Origin: Gemmatimonadetes bacterium T265
Lineage (GTDB): Bacteria > Gemmatimonadota > Gemmatimonadetes > Gemmatimonadales > Gemmatimonadaceae
DNA length: 64,000 nt
Assembly: GCA_019973575.1 (NCBI GenBank)
Contig: BPUI01000002.1
Location: 868,001-932,000 of the forward strand
Direction of reading: 5' to 3'
This document shows, piece by piece, positions 17,524 through 25,826 of this stretch; position 1 is the first letter of the stretch; each line of letters starts with the position of its first letter. The position numbers and the translations under genes were made by a program. The notes beneath the pieces are model-generated. The model was not told where the DNA came from, made no database searches, and saw only the letters and a list, made by a program, of their open reading frames with translations.

Positions 17524-18476
17524 ACAGCGGTGGTGCCCGCGCCGCGCACGCCCGCGACCCGGAGCAGGACGTCGCCACCGTCGGCGAGCAGTCGCTCGGC
17601 GAGCGTGCGGCCGAGGGCGACGGCGTCGGCGGCCGGCGCCTCGGCGCGGCCGCGGACGGGCGTGTGCCCGAGGGTCGGGTCGAGCGCGCCAATCATCGCG
17701 TCGAGGCGGAGCGTGCCGTCGGCGCGGAGGACGGCGTGCGCGCCGGTCGGCGCGGTGCAGCCCGCGCCGAGTCGGGCGAGGAAGGCGCGTTCGGCGGTGA
17801 CGGCCGTGCGCGTCGGGAGATGGTCGAGCGGCGCGACCGCGGCGAGCGCGTCCGCGTCGTCGGCGCGGACCTCGATCGCGATTGCGCCCTGGCTGACCAT
17901 CGGGAGCATCGTGTCGGTGCTCAGATACTCGGTGATCCGGTGGCGCAGGCCGAGGCGATGGAGGCCGGCGGCGGCGAGAAGGATCGCGTCGTACTGGCCC
18001 TCGTCGAGCTTGCGGAGGCGCGTGTCGACGTTGCCGCGCACGTCGCGCACGTCGAGGTCGGGGCGGAGGGCGCGGATTTCGGCGGCCCGGCGCGGGCTGC
18101 TGGTGCCGAGGACCGCGCCGGCGGGGAGGTCGGCGAGTCGCGGGCCTCGGGTGGCGACGACGTCGCGCGGGTCCTCGCGCTCGGGGAAGGCGCCTAACGC
18201 GAACTCCGGCGCGAGCGTCGACGGCAGGTCCTTGCCGCTGTGGACCGCGACGTCGATGTCGCCGCGGCGGAGCGCCTGCTCCAGCTCGGCCGCGAACACG
18301 CCGCGCCCGCCGATGGCCGAGAGCGGCACGTCGGTGCGGACGTCGCCCTGCGTGGTGATGATCTGCACGTCGAACGCGCGCGCGGGCCAGCGCGCCCGGA
18401 GCGCGCCGACGACCTGCGTCGCCTGCGCGAGCGCGAGCTTGCTGCCGCGCGTGCCGACGCGCAGCGCGCGCGTCAT
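17520..18476 (-). CDS. hemC: Hydroxymethylbilane synthase (porphobilinogen deaminase)
   Basis: 318 residues from the ATG at 18476. Polymerises four porphobilinogens into hydroxymethylbilane. Conserved features: VGTRGSKLALAQ at the N-terminus, TTQGDVRTDVPLS, AVHSGKDLPS, GTSSPRRAAEIRALRPDL, the active-site RGNVDTRLRKLDEGQYDAILLAAAG, and the cysteine that carries the dipyrromethane cofactor in LGAGCTAPTG. The frame is open further upstream, but that part overlaps hemH in another frame and is not conserved. The start overlaps hemH by 4 bp (ATGA). Confidence 0.97.
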   Translation of the reverse strand: MTRALRVGTRGSKLALAQATQVVGALRARWPARAFDVQIITTQGDVRTDVPLSAIGGRGVFAAELEQALRRGDIDVAVHSGKDLPSTLAPEFALGAFPEREDPRDVVATRGPRLADLPAGAVLGTSSPRRAAEIRALRPDLDVRDVRGNVDTRLRKLDEGQYDAILLAAAGLHRLGLRHRITEYLSTDTMLPMVSQGAIAIEVRADDADALAAVAPLDHLPTRTAVTAERAFLARLGAGCTAPTGAHAVLRADGTLRLDAMIGALDPTLGHTPVRGRAEAPAADAVALGRTLAERLLADGGDVLLRVAGVRGAGTTAV

Positions 18477-19555
18477 GCCGCCGCGCTCGCGGCCGGCTCG
18501 GCGCGCGGCGCTTCCGCGCGCGGCGGCTCGGCGTTCTGGCGTGTTGCCACGCCTTCGGCGTGGATCGGCGACGCGCCCGCGGCCAGTTCGGCGCGGCTGC
18601 GCGTGGTCGGGGGCGGGGCGTCGACGCGGACCGTGTTCTCCCCCGCGACCGCGCGCGCGGCGACGTCGACGAGCGCGGCGACGAAGTCGGGGCGCACGTT
18701 GGGCAGCTCGGTGCGGCGGTAGGTGATCCCGAGCGCCTCGGCCTTGTGCTTCGCCTCGATGTCGAGGTCGTAGAGGATTTCGAGGTGGTCGCAGACGAAG
18801 CCGATCGGGACCTGGAGGACGTCGCGGACGCCCTCGTCGCGCAGCTGCGGGAGGAAGTCGAGGATGTCGGGGCCGATCCACGGCTCGCCCGTGGCGCCGG
18901 CGCTTTGCCACGCCCGGCGGTAGCCCGCGAGGCCCGCGCGCGCGGCGACGAGGCGCGCGCTGCTCTCGAGCTGCGCCTCGTACGCGTCGCCCCAGGTGCG
19001 GATGCGTTCGGGGAGCGAGTGCGCGGAGAAGACGACGGTGACGTCGTCGCGCTCCGACGCCGGCCACCGCGCGAGCTGGTCGCGCACCACGGTGGCCATC
19101 GTCTCGACGAAGCCGGGGTGGTCGTACCACTGTTCGACGAAGTCGACCGCGAACTCGACGTCGTGCTTGCGCATGCCTTCGAACAGGTAGCGCTCGTAGC
19201 CGCCGACGGAGAAGCGCGAGTAGTGCGGTGCGAGCACGACGCAGACGACGCGCTCGACGCCGTCGGCGGCCATCTGGGCGACCGCGTCGGCGATCCACGG
19301 CGTCCAGTGCTTCATCCCGACGTGGACCGGCACGTCGAGCCCGCGCGCGGCGAGCCCGGCCGCGACCGCCTCGCGCACCGCGTTCGTGAGGCGCGTGAGC
19401 GGGGTGCGGCCGCCGACCGCCTCGTAGCGGCGGCGCAGGTCGTCGACCTTTTCCGGCGACGGGGGGCGCCCGCCGCGGATGTGCGTGTAGTACGGCACGA
19501 CGAACTCGGGCGTCTCGGGCGTACCGTAGGCGAGCAGGAGGAGCGCGGTCTTCAT
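18473..19555 (-). CDS. hemH: Ferrochelatase
   Basis: 360 residues. Inserts ferrous iron into the porphyrin: protoporphyrin IX, or coproporphyrin III if the pathway is the coproporphyrin-dependent type. Motifs: LLLAYGTPETPEFVVPYYTHIRGG, GMKHWTPWIADAV, LAPHYSRFSVGGYERYL, the catalytic His in VVFSAHSLPERI, and GFVCDHLEILYDLDIEAK with the conserved acidic residues. The last 45 or so residues (after AGENTVRVDAPPP) are an Ala/Pro/Arg-rich extension not expected in the family, and its DNA carries a perfect palindrome (18547-18563). It overlaps hemC and hemE by 4 bp each. Confidence 0.96.
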   Translation of the reverse strand: MKTALLLLAYGTPETPEFVVPYYTHIRGGRPPSPEKVDDLRRRYEAVGGRTPLTRLTNAVREAVAAGLAARGLDVPVHVGMKHWTPWIADAVAQMAADGVERVVCVVLAPHYSRFSVGGYERYLFEGMRKHDVEFAVDFVEQWYDHPGFVETMATVVRDQLARWPASERDDVTVVFSAHSLPERIRTWGDAYEAQLESSARLVAARAGLAGYRRAWQSAGATGEPWIGPDILDFLPQLRDEGVRDVLQVPIGFVCDHLEILYDLDIEAKHKAEALGITYRRTELPNVRPDFVAALVDVAARAVAGENTVRVDAPPPTTRSRAELAAGASPIHAEGVATRQNAEPPRAEAPRAEPAASAAA

Positions 19556-20673
19556 GAGGTAGGCGACCCGTGTGGCGCGGCGGCCGCGGGGCGGGCGGGT
19601 TGTGGCCGGTGCGCGTGGACGACCTCGACGACGCGCTCGATCGCGGCGAGCGGGGTGTTAGGCAGGAGGCCGTGGCCGAGGTTGAATACGTGCCCCGGGC
19701 GGCCGCCGGCGCGGTCGAGGATGTCGCGCGTCTCCGCCTCGACGACGTCGAGCGGCGCGGAGAGCGTGGCCGGGTCGAGGTTACCCTGCACGCCCAGGTG
19801 GTGGCCGACGCGCGCCCACGCCTCGTCGAGCGGGACGCGCCAGTCGAGGCCGATCACCGTGCCGCCGTCGTCCTTCATCATCTCGAGCAGGTGCGCCGTG
19901 CCCGTACCAAAATGCACGAGCGGCACGCCGAGTTCCCGCAGCTCGGCGAAGATGCGCTGCGTGTAGGGCCGGACGTGGCGTGCGTAGTCGACCGCCGAGA
20001 GCGCGCCGACCCAGCTATCGAAGAGCTGCAACGCGTCGGCGCCGGCGGCCCGGTTCGCCTTGAGGAACGCGACGACGACGTCGACCAGCCGGTTCATGAG
20101 CGCGTCCCACACGTCGGGGGCGCCTAACATCAACGCCTTGGTGTGGACGAAGTCGCGCGTCGGCCTTCCCTCGATGAGGTACGAGGCGAGGGTGAAGGGC
20201 GCGCCGGCGAAGCCCAGGACGGCGCGGTGCGGCTCCAGCTCGCGGCGCACGAGGCGCACCGCCTCGATCACCGCCGGGACGTCGGCCTCGGCGTCGAGCG
20301 GGCGGATGCGCGCGACGTCGGCCATCGTGCGCACCGGGCGCGCGATCACGGGGCCGACCTTCTCGACGATGTCGAGGTCGACGCCGACCCCGACGAGCGG
20401 GAGCATGATGTCGCCGAACATCACCGCCGCGTCGAGGGGGAGGCGGCGCATCGGCTGGAGCGTGACGTCCGCGCAGACGTCGGGGATGCCGCAGATCTCG
20501 AGCAGCGTGTAGCGCTCGCGCACCTTGCGGTACTCCGGCAGGGTGCGCCCCGCCTGGCGCATGAACCAGACGGGCGTACGGTCGACCGGGAACCCGTGCG
20601 CGGCGCGCAGGAAGGGACCCGGGAGGGCGCCGGCCCGCGGGGCGGCGAGCGTGGCAGGGGTCGTGGTCGTCAC
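19552..20673 (-). CDS. hemE: Uroporphyrinogen decarboxylase
   Basis: 373 residues. Decarboxylates the four acetate side chains of uroporphyrinogen III to coproporphyrinogen III. The N-terminal signature TPVWFMRQAGRTLPEYR is exact. Others are VMFGDIMLPLVGVGVDLDIVE with the catalytic Asp, GFAGAPFTLASYLIEG, LFDSWVGALS, VIGLDWRVPLDEA, VQGNLDPATLSAP, and the C-terminal NLGHGLLPNTPL with the conserved His. The GTG start at 20673 overlaps the hemA stop by 4 bp. The C-terminal 20 residues are low complexity. Confidence 0.97.
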   Translation of the reverse strand: MTTTTPATLAAPRAGALPGPFLRAAHGFPVDRTPVWFMRQAGRTLPEYRKVRERYTLLEICGIPDVCADVTLQPMRRLPLDAAVMFGDIMLPLVGVGVDLDIVEKVGPVIARPVRTMADVARIRPLDAEADVPAVIEAVRLVRRELEPHRAVLGFAGAPFTLASYLIEGRPTRDFVHTKALMLGAPDVWDALMNRLVDVVVAFLKANRAAGADALQLFDSWVGALSAVDYARHVRPYTQRIFAELRELGVPLVHFGTGTAHLLEMMKDDGGTVIGLDWRVPLDEAWARVGHHLGVQGNLDPATLSAPLDVVEAETRDILDRAGGRPGHVFNLGHGLLPNTPLAAIERVVEVVHAHRPQPARPAAAAPHGSPTS

Positions 20674-22166
20674 AGGCCGTCAGGGGCGGCGGCGCGACGC
20701 ACGATGCGCGGACGCGGCGGGGTGCAGGCGGCGAGCGCGTCGGCCTCGGTCGCGTTCGCGGGATCGAGCAGCGCTACCGGCGCCTCGCGGTCCATGCCGA
20801 CGTCCCGGTCGAGGCCGAAGAGGCGACGCGCCGCGGCCTCGTGCGCGCGCGGCTCGGCGGCGAGGGCCGCGACGGGTGCATGGAGCAACTTGTTGACGAG
20901 CCGGCTCGCGAGGGCGCGCACCACATCCCGCTCGCGCGCGTCGAGTCCGTCGAGGCGCGCGAGCGCGCGGGCGAGCTCCTGCTCGCGCACGGCGTCGGCC
21001 GACGCGCGGAGCTGGGCGATCGTGGGCACAACGTCGCGCGCGCGGAGCCACCGTGTGAAGCGGCGCGCCCACCGGTCCACTTCGGCGTCGGCGGCGCTCG
21101 TGTCGCCGGCCGCGGTGGCGTAGCTCGGCGCGAGCGTTTCCACGTTCCAGACGGTCACGTGCGGCAGCGCCGCGACGTCGGCGTGCACGTTGCGCGGGAC
21201 GCCGAGGTCGACGACTGCGACGGGCCGGGGTCCGTCGCCCGTGCGGCGGCCGTGCGCGGCGCGGGCGAGTTGCGCGCGAACGACGATCGGCGCGTCGGCT
21301 GCCGTACACGCAAAGACGACATCGGCGGCGGCGACCGCCCCGTCGAGCGCGTCCCAGGGTGCGACGTCGGCGCCGTGGCGGGCGGCGAGCGCGGCGGCGC
21401 GCTCGGGCGAGCGGTTGACGACCGTTACGCGGCGGGCGCCCGCGCGCGCGACGAGGGCGAGGACGTCGCGCGCGGTGTCGCCGGCTCCGAGGACGAGGAC
21501 GTCTCGGCCGCGGAGCCCGTCCGCGCCGCCGACGGCGCGCACGGCCACCTCGACCATCGAGAGCGGGGGCGGGGCGCCCGAGTCACCCGCGCTGACTAAC
21601 GGGCGGACGCGCCGGCCGGCCGCGAGCGCGGTACTGCCGAGTCGGTGGAGCACCGGGCCGAGCACGCCGTCGGCGCGCGCGTCGGCGAGGGCCCGGCGCA
21701 GCTGGCCGGTGATCTGCGTCTCGCCGAAGATCACCGAATCGAGGCCGGCCGCGATGCGGCAGAGGTGGCGCGCGGCCTCGGTCCCGACGCGCACCTCGGC
21801 CATCGGGCGCAGGCACTCGACCGGGAGCCCGCTCCGTTCGGCAAGCAGCGCGAGCAGGGCGGCCACCGTCGCGCTGCGGCCGCCGCGTGGCGCGACCGCG
21901 TAGAGCTCGATGCGGTTGCAGGTCGAGAGGACGAACGCGTCGGTGACGCCTGCGCGCGCGGCGAGGTGGGCGGCCGCCCCGCGACCCGGCGCGAAGGCGG
22001 CGCGCTCGCGGACGGCGAGCGGCGTGGTCCGGGCGTGCAGCGCGACGGCGACGACGGGTACGAAGCGGTCGCGCGCCGGGCGGTCGTCCCCGGTCGCGGC
22101 GCGTGTGCGACGGTCCCGGCTCGACGTGGATGTCGTTGCCACGGGCGCGAGCGCGGTGGCGGCCAT
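20670..22166 (-). CDS. hemA: Glutamyl-tRNA reductase
   Basis: 498 residues. Reduces glutamyl-tRNA(Glu) to glutamate-1-semialdehyde with NADPH, the entry step of the C5 pathway. The catalytic cysteine is in LSTCNRIELYAV. GLDSVIFGETQITGQLRRAL and the NADPH Rossmann motif VLVLGAGDTARDVLALVARAG are present, as is the C-terminal dimerisation helix region (PTIAQLRASADAVREQEL, VVRALASRLVNKLLHAP). An N-terminal segment of about 35 residues precedes the conserved VVAVALHARTTPLAVRER. The ATG overlaps the hemY stop by one base (TGATG). In-family regulation by heme-dependent proteolysis cannot be judged. Confidence 0.97.
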   Translation of the reverse strand: MAATALAPVATTSTSSRDRRTRAATGDDRPARDRFVPVVAVALHARTTPLAVRERAAFAPGRGAAAHLAARAGVTDAFVLSTCNRIELYAVAPRGGRSATVAALLALLAERSGLPVECLRPMAEVRVGTEAARHLCRIAAGLDSVIFGETQITGQLRRALADARADGVLGPVLHRLGSTALAAGRRVRPLVSAGDSGAPPPLSMVEVAVRAVGGADGLRGRDVLVLGAGDTARDVLALVARAGARRVTVVNRSPERAAALAARHGADVAPWDALDGAVAAADVVFACTAADAPIVVRAQLARAAHGRRTGDGPRPVAVVDLGVPRNVHADVAALPHVTVWNVETLAPSYATAAGDTSAADAEVDRWARRFTRWLRARDVVPTIAQLRASADAVREQELARALARLDGLDARERDVVRALASRLVNKLLHAPVAALAAEPRAHEAAARRLFGLDRDVGMDREAPVALLDPANATEADALAACTPPRPRIVRRAAAPDGL

Positions 22167-23671
22167 CACGCGGCCGCTGCGACCGGCGCCGGGCGTCGCG
22201 CCGCGAGGACGCGGTCGGCCGCGGCCTGGCCCGAGCGGATGCAGTCGGGGATGCCGACGCCCTGGTAGGTGTTCCCGGCGAGGGCGAGCCACGGGTGCGC
22301 CGCGACGCGGGCGGCGGCGCGCGCCACGCGGCCGGCGTGGCCTAACGTGTACTGTGGCATCGCGTCGATCCAGCGCGCCACGCGCGTGAAGCGCGGGCGC
22401 GCCGCGACGCCGAGCACCTCGCGCAGCTCGGTCCGGGCGAGCGCGACGAGCCGCGTCTGGTCGAGGTGGGCGAGTTCGGGGCGGGGCGCGCCGCCGAGGA
22501 AGAGGCGGAAGAGGGCGACGTCGGCCGGGACGCGGCCGGCCCACTTGCTCGATAGCCACGTGCACGCCATGACCACGCGTCCCTCGGCCCGGGGGACCAC
22601 GTAGCCCGTGCCGTCGAGTGGTCGCGGGACGTCCGCGAGGGCGTAGGCGAGCGTGACCGTCGCCGTCGACCCGTGCGTAACCCCGGCGAGCTCCCCCGCG
22701 AGTGCCGGATCGATGGGGCGGAGGAGCGAGGCGGCGACCGAGGCCGGCGTCGCCACGATCACCGCGTCGGCGTCGATGGGAAAGGCGTCGAGGACGACCC
22801 GCACACCGGATCCGGTCCAGCGCCCGTCGGGCGCCGGGTCGAGCGCGCGCACCGGCGTGCCGCGCAGGATGCGGACGCGTCCGGTCGCGAGCAGGGCGCG
22901 TTCGAGCGCGTCGATCAGCTCGGCGAGGCCGGTCGGGAGCGAGAGGAACGGCGATGGGGACGCGGCGCCCGGCGCGGGCGCGGCCGCCGCTGCGCGTGCG
23001 CGAAGGCCGCGGAGCAGACTGCCGTGGCTCCGCTCGATCGCGCGGAGCTGCGGGAAGGTCGACTCGATACTGAGCTGGGCACCGTCGCCGGCGTAGATGC
23101 CCGTGAGCAGGGGTTCGACGAGCCGGTCGTACGCCTCACGCCCCATGCGGCGGACGACGAACGCACGGATCGACTCGTCCGCGGTCGGTTCCGGGGTGGA
23201 GCGCCACGGCTCGAGCGCGACGCGGGCGAGCCCACGCGGCGAGAGAATGCCGGACGTGGCGAGCGGGCGGAGCTGCGTTGGCATCAGCCCCGAGAGCCCG
23301 GCGGGAAGGCGTCGGAGCCGCCCCGCCCGGTAGACGTACGCGCCGCGCGCGCTCGCGCCGTACAGCCGGTCGGCGATGCCGAGCCGCGCGCAGAGGTCGC
23401 GCGTCGCCGGCTTGGCCGCGAGCACCGAGTCGGCGCCCACTTCGTAGGTGTAGTCGCCCGAGTGCTCGGTGTGGATCATGCCGCCGAGCCGTGCGGTCGC
23501 CTCGACGACGGTGACGGTGGCGGTCGCATCACTCTGTGTGATCCGCTCGGCTGCCGCGAGCCCGCTCACGCCCCCGCCGACGACCACGACGTGTGGACCG
23601 GGGGTGGAGAACAGAGCGTCCGAGTGCGCGAGCATCGCAGGCAACTTACGAGCGGATCCGGTCGGGGCCAT
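22166..23671 (-). CDS. hemY: Protoporphyrinogen/coproporphyrinogen oxidase, HemY/CgoX type
   Basis: About 501 residues from the ATG at 23671; the open frame extends to 23809 but that part is Arg/Ser-rich and unlike the family. The FAD-binding motif VVVVGGGVSGLAAAERI is near residue 30, followed by LGGMIHTEHSGDYTYEVGADSVLAAKP. The C-terminal FAD motif WLALAGNTYQGVGIPDCIRSG is typical of oxygen-dependent HemY. It oxidises protoporphyrinogen IX or, in coproporphyrin-dependent organisms, coproporphyrinogen III. First gene of the heme operon. On the minus strand TATGCT near 23700 is a weak possible -10. It diverges from an M3 peptidase gene. Confidence 0.93.
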   Translation of the reverse strand: MAPTGSARKLPAMLAHSDALFSTPGPHVVVVGGGVSGLAAAERITQSDATATVTVVEATARLGGMIHTEHSGDYTYEVGADSVLAAKPATRDLCARLGIADRLYGASARGAYVYRAGRLRRLPAGLSGLMPTQLRPLATSGILSPRGLARVALEPWRSTPEPTADESIRAFVVRRMGREAYDRLVEPLLTGIYAGDGAQLSIESTFPQLRAIERSHGSLLRGLRARAAAAAPAPGAASPSPFLSLPTGLAELIDALERALLATGRVRILRGTPVRALDPAPDGRWTGSGVRVVLDAFPIDADAVIVATPASVAASLLRPIDPALAGELAGVTHGSTATVTLAYALADVPRPLDGTGYVVPRAEGRVVMACTWLSSKWAGRVPADVALFRLFLGGAPRPELAHLDQTRLVALARTELREVLGVAARPRFTRVARWIDAMPQYTLGHAGRVARAAARVAAHPWLALAGNTYQGVGIPDCIRSGQAAADRVLAARRPAPVAAAA

Positions 23672-23845
23672 GCGGAGTGGTGCGGAGTCGTCCGGAGCAT
23701 ATGACGCGAGGAACTCCGAACGACTACGTAGACGGTGCGAGACGGCCCGCGCGTGACGGGCGCGCGACCGTCGTGCGGACGACGGGCGCCGTTCCGGCGC
23801 GGTAGCCACGCACCGGCGCTCGTACTACGGTTATACCCATTCACG

Positions 23846-25597
23846 ATGCAGTCCGAGTGCTCGCCCCGCAGCCGTTTCGCCGTGTCCGCTGTTACCCTGC
23901 CCGAATCGCCGGCCGCGCTCGCCGACGCGACCTGGGACGACGTCGCCCCGCTCTACGGGGCGCTCGCCGACGCGCCGCTGACGGCCGACACCGTCGAGGC
24001 GTGGCTCGCGGAGTGGTCCGCGGTCGAGTCGCTCGTCGGCGAGGCGGGGACCCTCGCGATGATCGCGTACACGGGCGACACGGCCGACGCGGCGAAGGAA
24101 GCGGCGTACCTGCGGTTCTCGACCGAGATCTTCCCCAAGGTGGACGAGGCGGGCGTCGGGCTGGCGCGGCGGCTCCTCGCACTCGGCTGGTCGCGCCCCG
24201 ACCTCGAGACGACGCTGCGGCGCTTCCGGACCGACGCGGAGATCTTCCGCGAGGAGAACGTGCCGCTGTTCGCCGAGCTCGAGGAGCTGTCGGCGCAGTA
24301 CCAGAAGCTGACCGGGAACCTCGCCGCGGACTGGGACGGCGAGCGGAAGACGATCCCGCAGCTGCAGCCGTACCTGCGCGCCCCGGACCGCGCGGTGCGG
24401 GAGCGCGCGTTCCGGCTCGGGGCGGACGCGTACCTCGCCGAGCGGGACGCGATGGCGCGGCTGTTCGACGCGATGTACGAGAAGCGCGTGCGCGTCGCGC
24501 GGAACGCCGGGTTCGCCGACTACCAGCAGTACGCGTTCGCGGCCAAGCACCGGTTCGACTACACGCCGGACGACGTCGCGCGCTTCCACGACGCGGTCGA
24601 GGAGAGCGTCGTGCCGGCGGTCGAGCGGCTGATGGCGATGCGGCGCGAGGTGCTCGGCGTCGACACGCTCCGGCCGTGGGACCTCGCCGTCGACCTGTAC
24701 CGCGAGCGGCCGCTCGTGCCGTTTTCCGACGTCGACGAGTTCGTGGCGGGCGCGCGCCGCGTGTTCTCGAGCGTCGACGCGACGCTCGGCGCGGAGTTCG
24801 ACGTGATGGCGGGCGAGGGGCTGCTCGACCTCGAGAGCCGCGCCGGCAAGGCGCCGGGCGGCTACTGCACGAAGCTGCCCTGGCGCGGGCGGCCGTTCAT
24901 CTTCATGAACGCGGTCGGCGTGCCCGACGACGTGAACACGCTCGTGCACGAGGCCGGACACTGCTTCCATGACTTCGCGGCGCACGCGCTGCCGCTCGTC
25001 TGGCAGCGATCGACCGGGCACGAGGCGGCCGAGTTGGCGTCGATGAGCATGGAGCTGCTCGCCGCGCCGTACCTGGCGAAGCCGAGCGGGTACTACGAGC
25101 CGGCGGACGCCGACGCGGCGATGCTCGAGCACCTCGTCGACGTGCTCACGACGCTGCCGCACGTGGCGAGCGTGGACGCGTTCCAGCGCTGGATCTACAC
25201 GGACCCGCGCGGGGCGGACGCGGCGGCGCGCGACGCGGAGTGGCTGCGGCTCCGGGCGCGGTTCGAGCGCGGCGTCGACTGGTCGGGGCTGGGGCGCGAG
25301 CGCGTGGCGCGGTGGTACCGGCAGCTGCACATCTTCGAGCTGCCGTTCTACTACATCGAGTACGGGATCGCGCAGCTCGGCGCGCTGCAGGTGTGGCGCC
25401 GCGCGCTCGGCGACCAGGCCGACGCGGTGGCGCGCTACCGCGCCGCGCTCGCGTTAGGCGGGACGCGGCCGCTGCCCGAGATCTACGCCGCCGCGGGCGC
25501 GAAGCTCGTCTTCGACGCGGCGACGATGCGCGAGCTCGTCGCGCTCGTCGAGGCGCACGTGGACCGGCTGCAGGGCCGGCTCGCGGCCGCGCGCTGA
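23846..25597 (+). CDS. M3 family oligoendopeptidase (PepF-like)
   Basis: 583 residues from the ATG at 23846. Zinc metallopeptidase that cleaves short peptides, probably cytoplasmic as no signal peptide is seen. The zinc motif is HEAGH in VNTLVHEAGHCFHDFAAH, followed by the third ligand region ELASMSMELLAAPYL. GGYCTKLPWRGRPFIFMNAVG and the C-terminal FYYIEYGIAQLGALQVW are also characteristic. TATACC at 23832-23837 lies only 8 bases before the ATG, so the transcript could be leaderless; no good -35 is seen. The gene diverges from the heme operon across about 174 bp. Confidence 0.94.
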   Translation: MQSECSPRSRFAVSAVTLPESPAALADATWDDVAPLYGALADAPLTADTVEAWLAEWSAVESLVGEAGTLAMIAYTGDTADAAKEAAYLRFSTEIFPKVDEAGVGLARRLLALGWSRPDLETTLRRFRTDAEIFREENVPLFAELEELSAQYQKLTGNLAADWDGERKTIPQLQPYLRAPDRAVRERAFRLGADAYLAERDAMARLFDAMYEKRVRVARNAGFADYQQYAFAAKHRFDYTPDDVARFHDAVEESVVPAVERLMAMRREVLGVDTLRPWDLAVDLYRERPLVPFSDVDEFVAGARRVFSSVDATLGAEFDVMAGEGLLDLESRAGKAPGGYCTKLPWRGRPFIFMNAVGVPDDVNTLVHEAGHCFHDFAAHALPLVWQRSTGHEAAELASMSMELLAAPYLAKPSGYYEPADADAAMLEHLVDVLTTLPHVASVDAFQRWIYTDPRGADAAARDAEWLRLRARFERGVDWSGLGRERVARWYRQLHIFELPFYYIEYGIAQLGALQVWRRALGDQADAVARYRAALALGGTRPLPEIYAAAGAKLVFDAATMRELVALVEAHVDRLQGRLAAAR

Positions 25598-25621
25598 CGC
25601 GGCGACACGACGCGGGGAGAA

Positions 25622-25822
25622 ATGGCGGAGATCCAGTTCGAGCGGCGCGGGCGGCCGCTGTGGGTGGTGGTGCTGATCGCGCTCGTGCTCGGGGGCGGCG
25701 GGTACTACGAGTGGACGTCGTGCCACGCGCTGCAGAACAACCGCGCGCTCGCGCCGTCGAACACGCCCGCGACGGCGCCGGCGGCCGCGCCCGGCGCCGC
25801 GCCCGCGGCGCCGCGGCCGTAA
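25622..25822 (+). CDS. Small single-pass membrane protein, unknown function
   Basis: 66 residues. A short polar N-terminus (MAEIQFERRGRPL) is followed by one hydrophobic segment, WVVVLIALVLGGGGYY, and then an Ala/Pro-rich tail (PATAPAAAPGAAPAAP) probably on the outer side. A purine-rich GGGGAG lies five bases before the ATG and is a plausible ribosome binding site. It fits between the M3 peptidase and the hydrolase with gaps of 24 and 4 bp, so it is probably co-transcribed. No known family is recognised. Confidence 0.6.
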   Translation: MAEIQFERRGRPLWVVVLIALVLGGGGYYEWTSCHALQNNRALAPSNTPATAPAAAPGAAPAAPRP

Positions 25823-25826
25823 CGCG

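Noticed and set aside
23831-25330. 499-codon open frame on the minus strand opposite the M3 peptidase
   Set aside because: Antisense shadow of a gene with an intact HEAGH motif; composition is His/Arg/Val-rich nonsense typical of GC-rich antisense.
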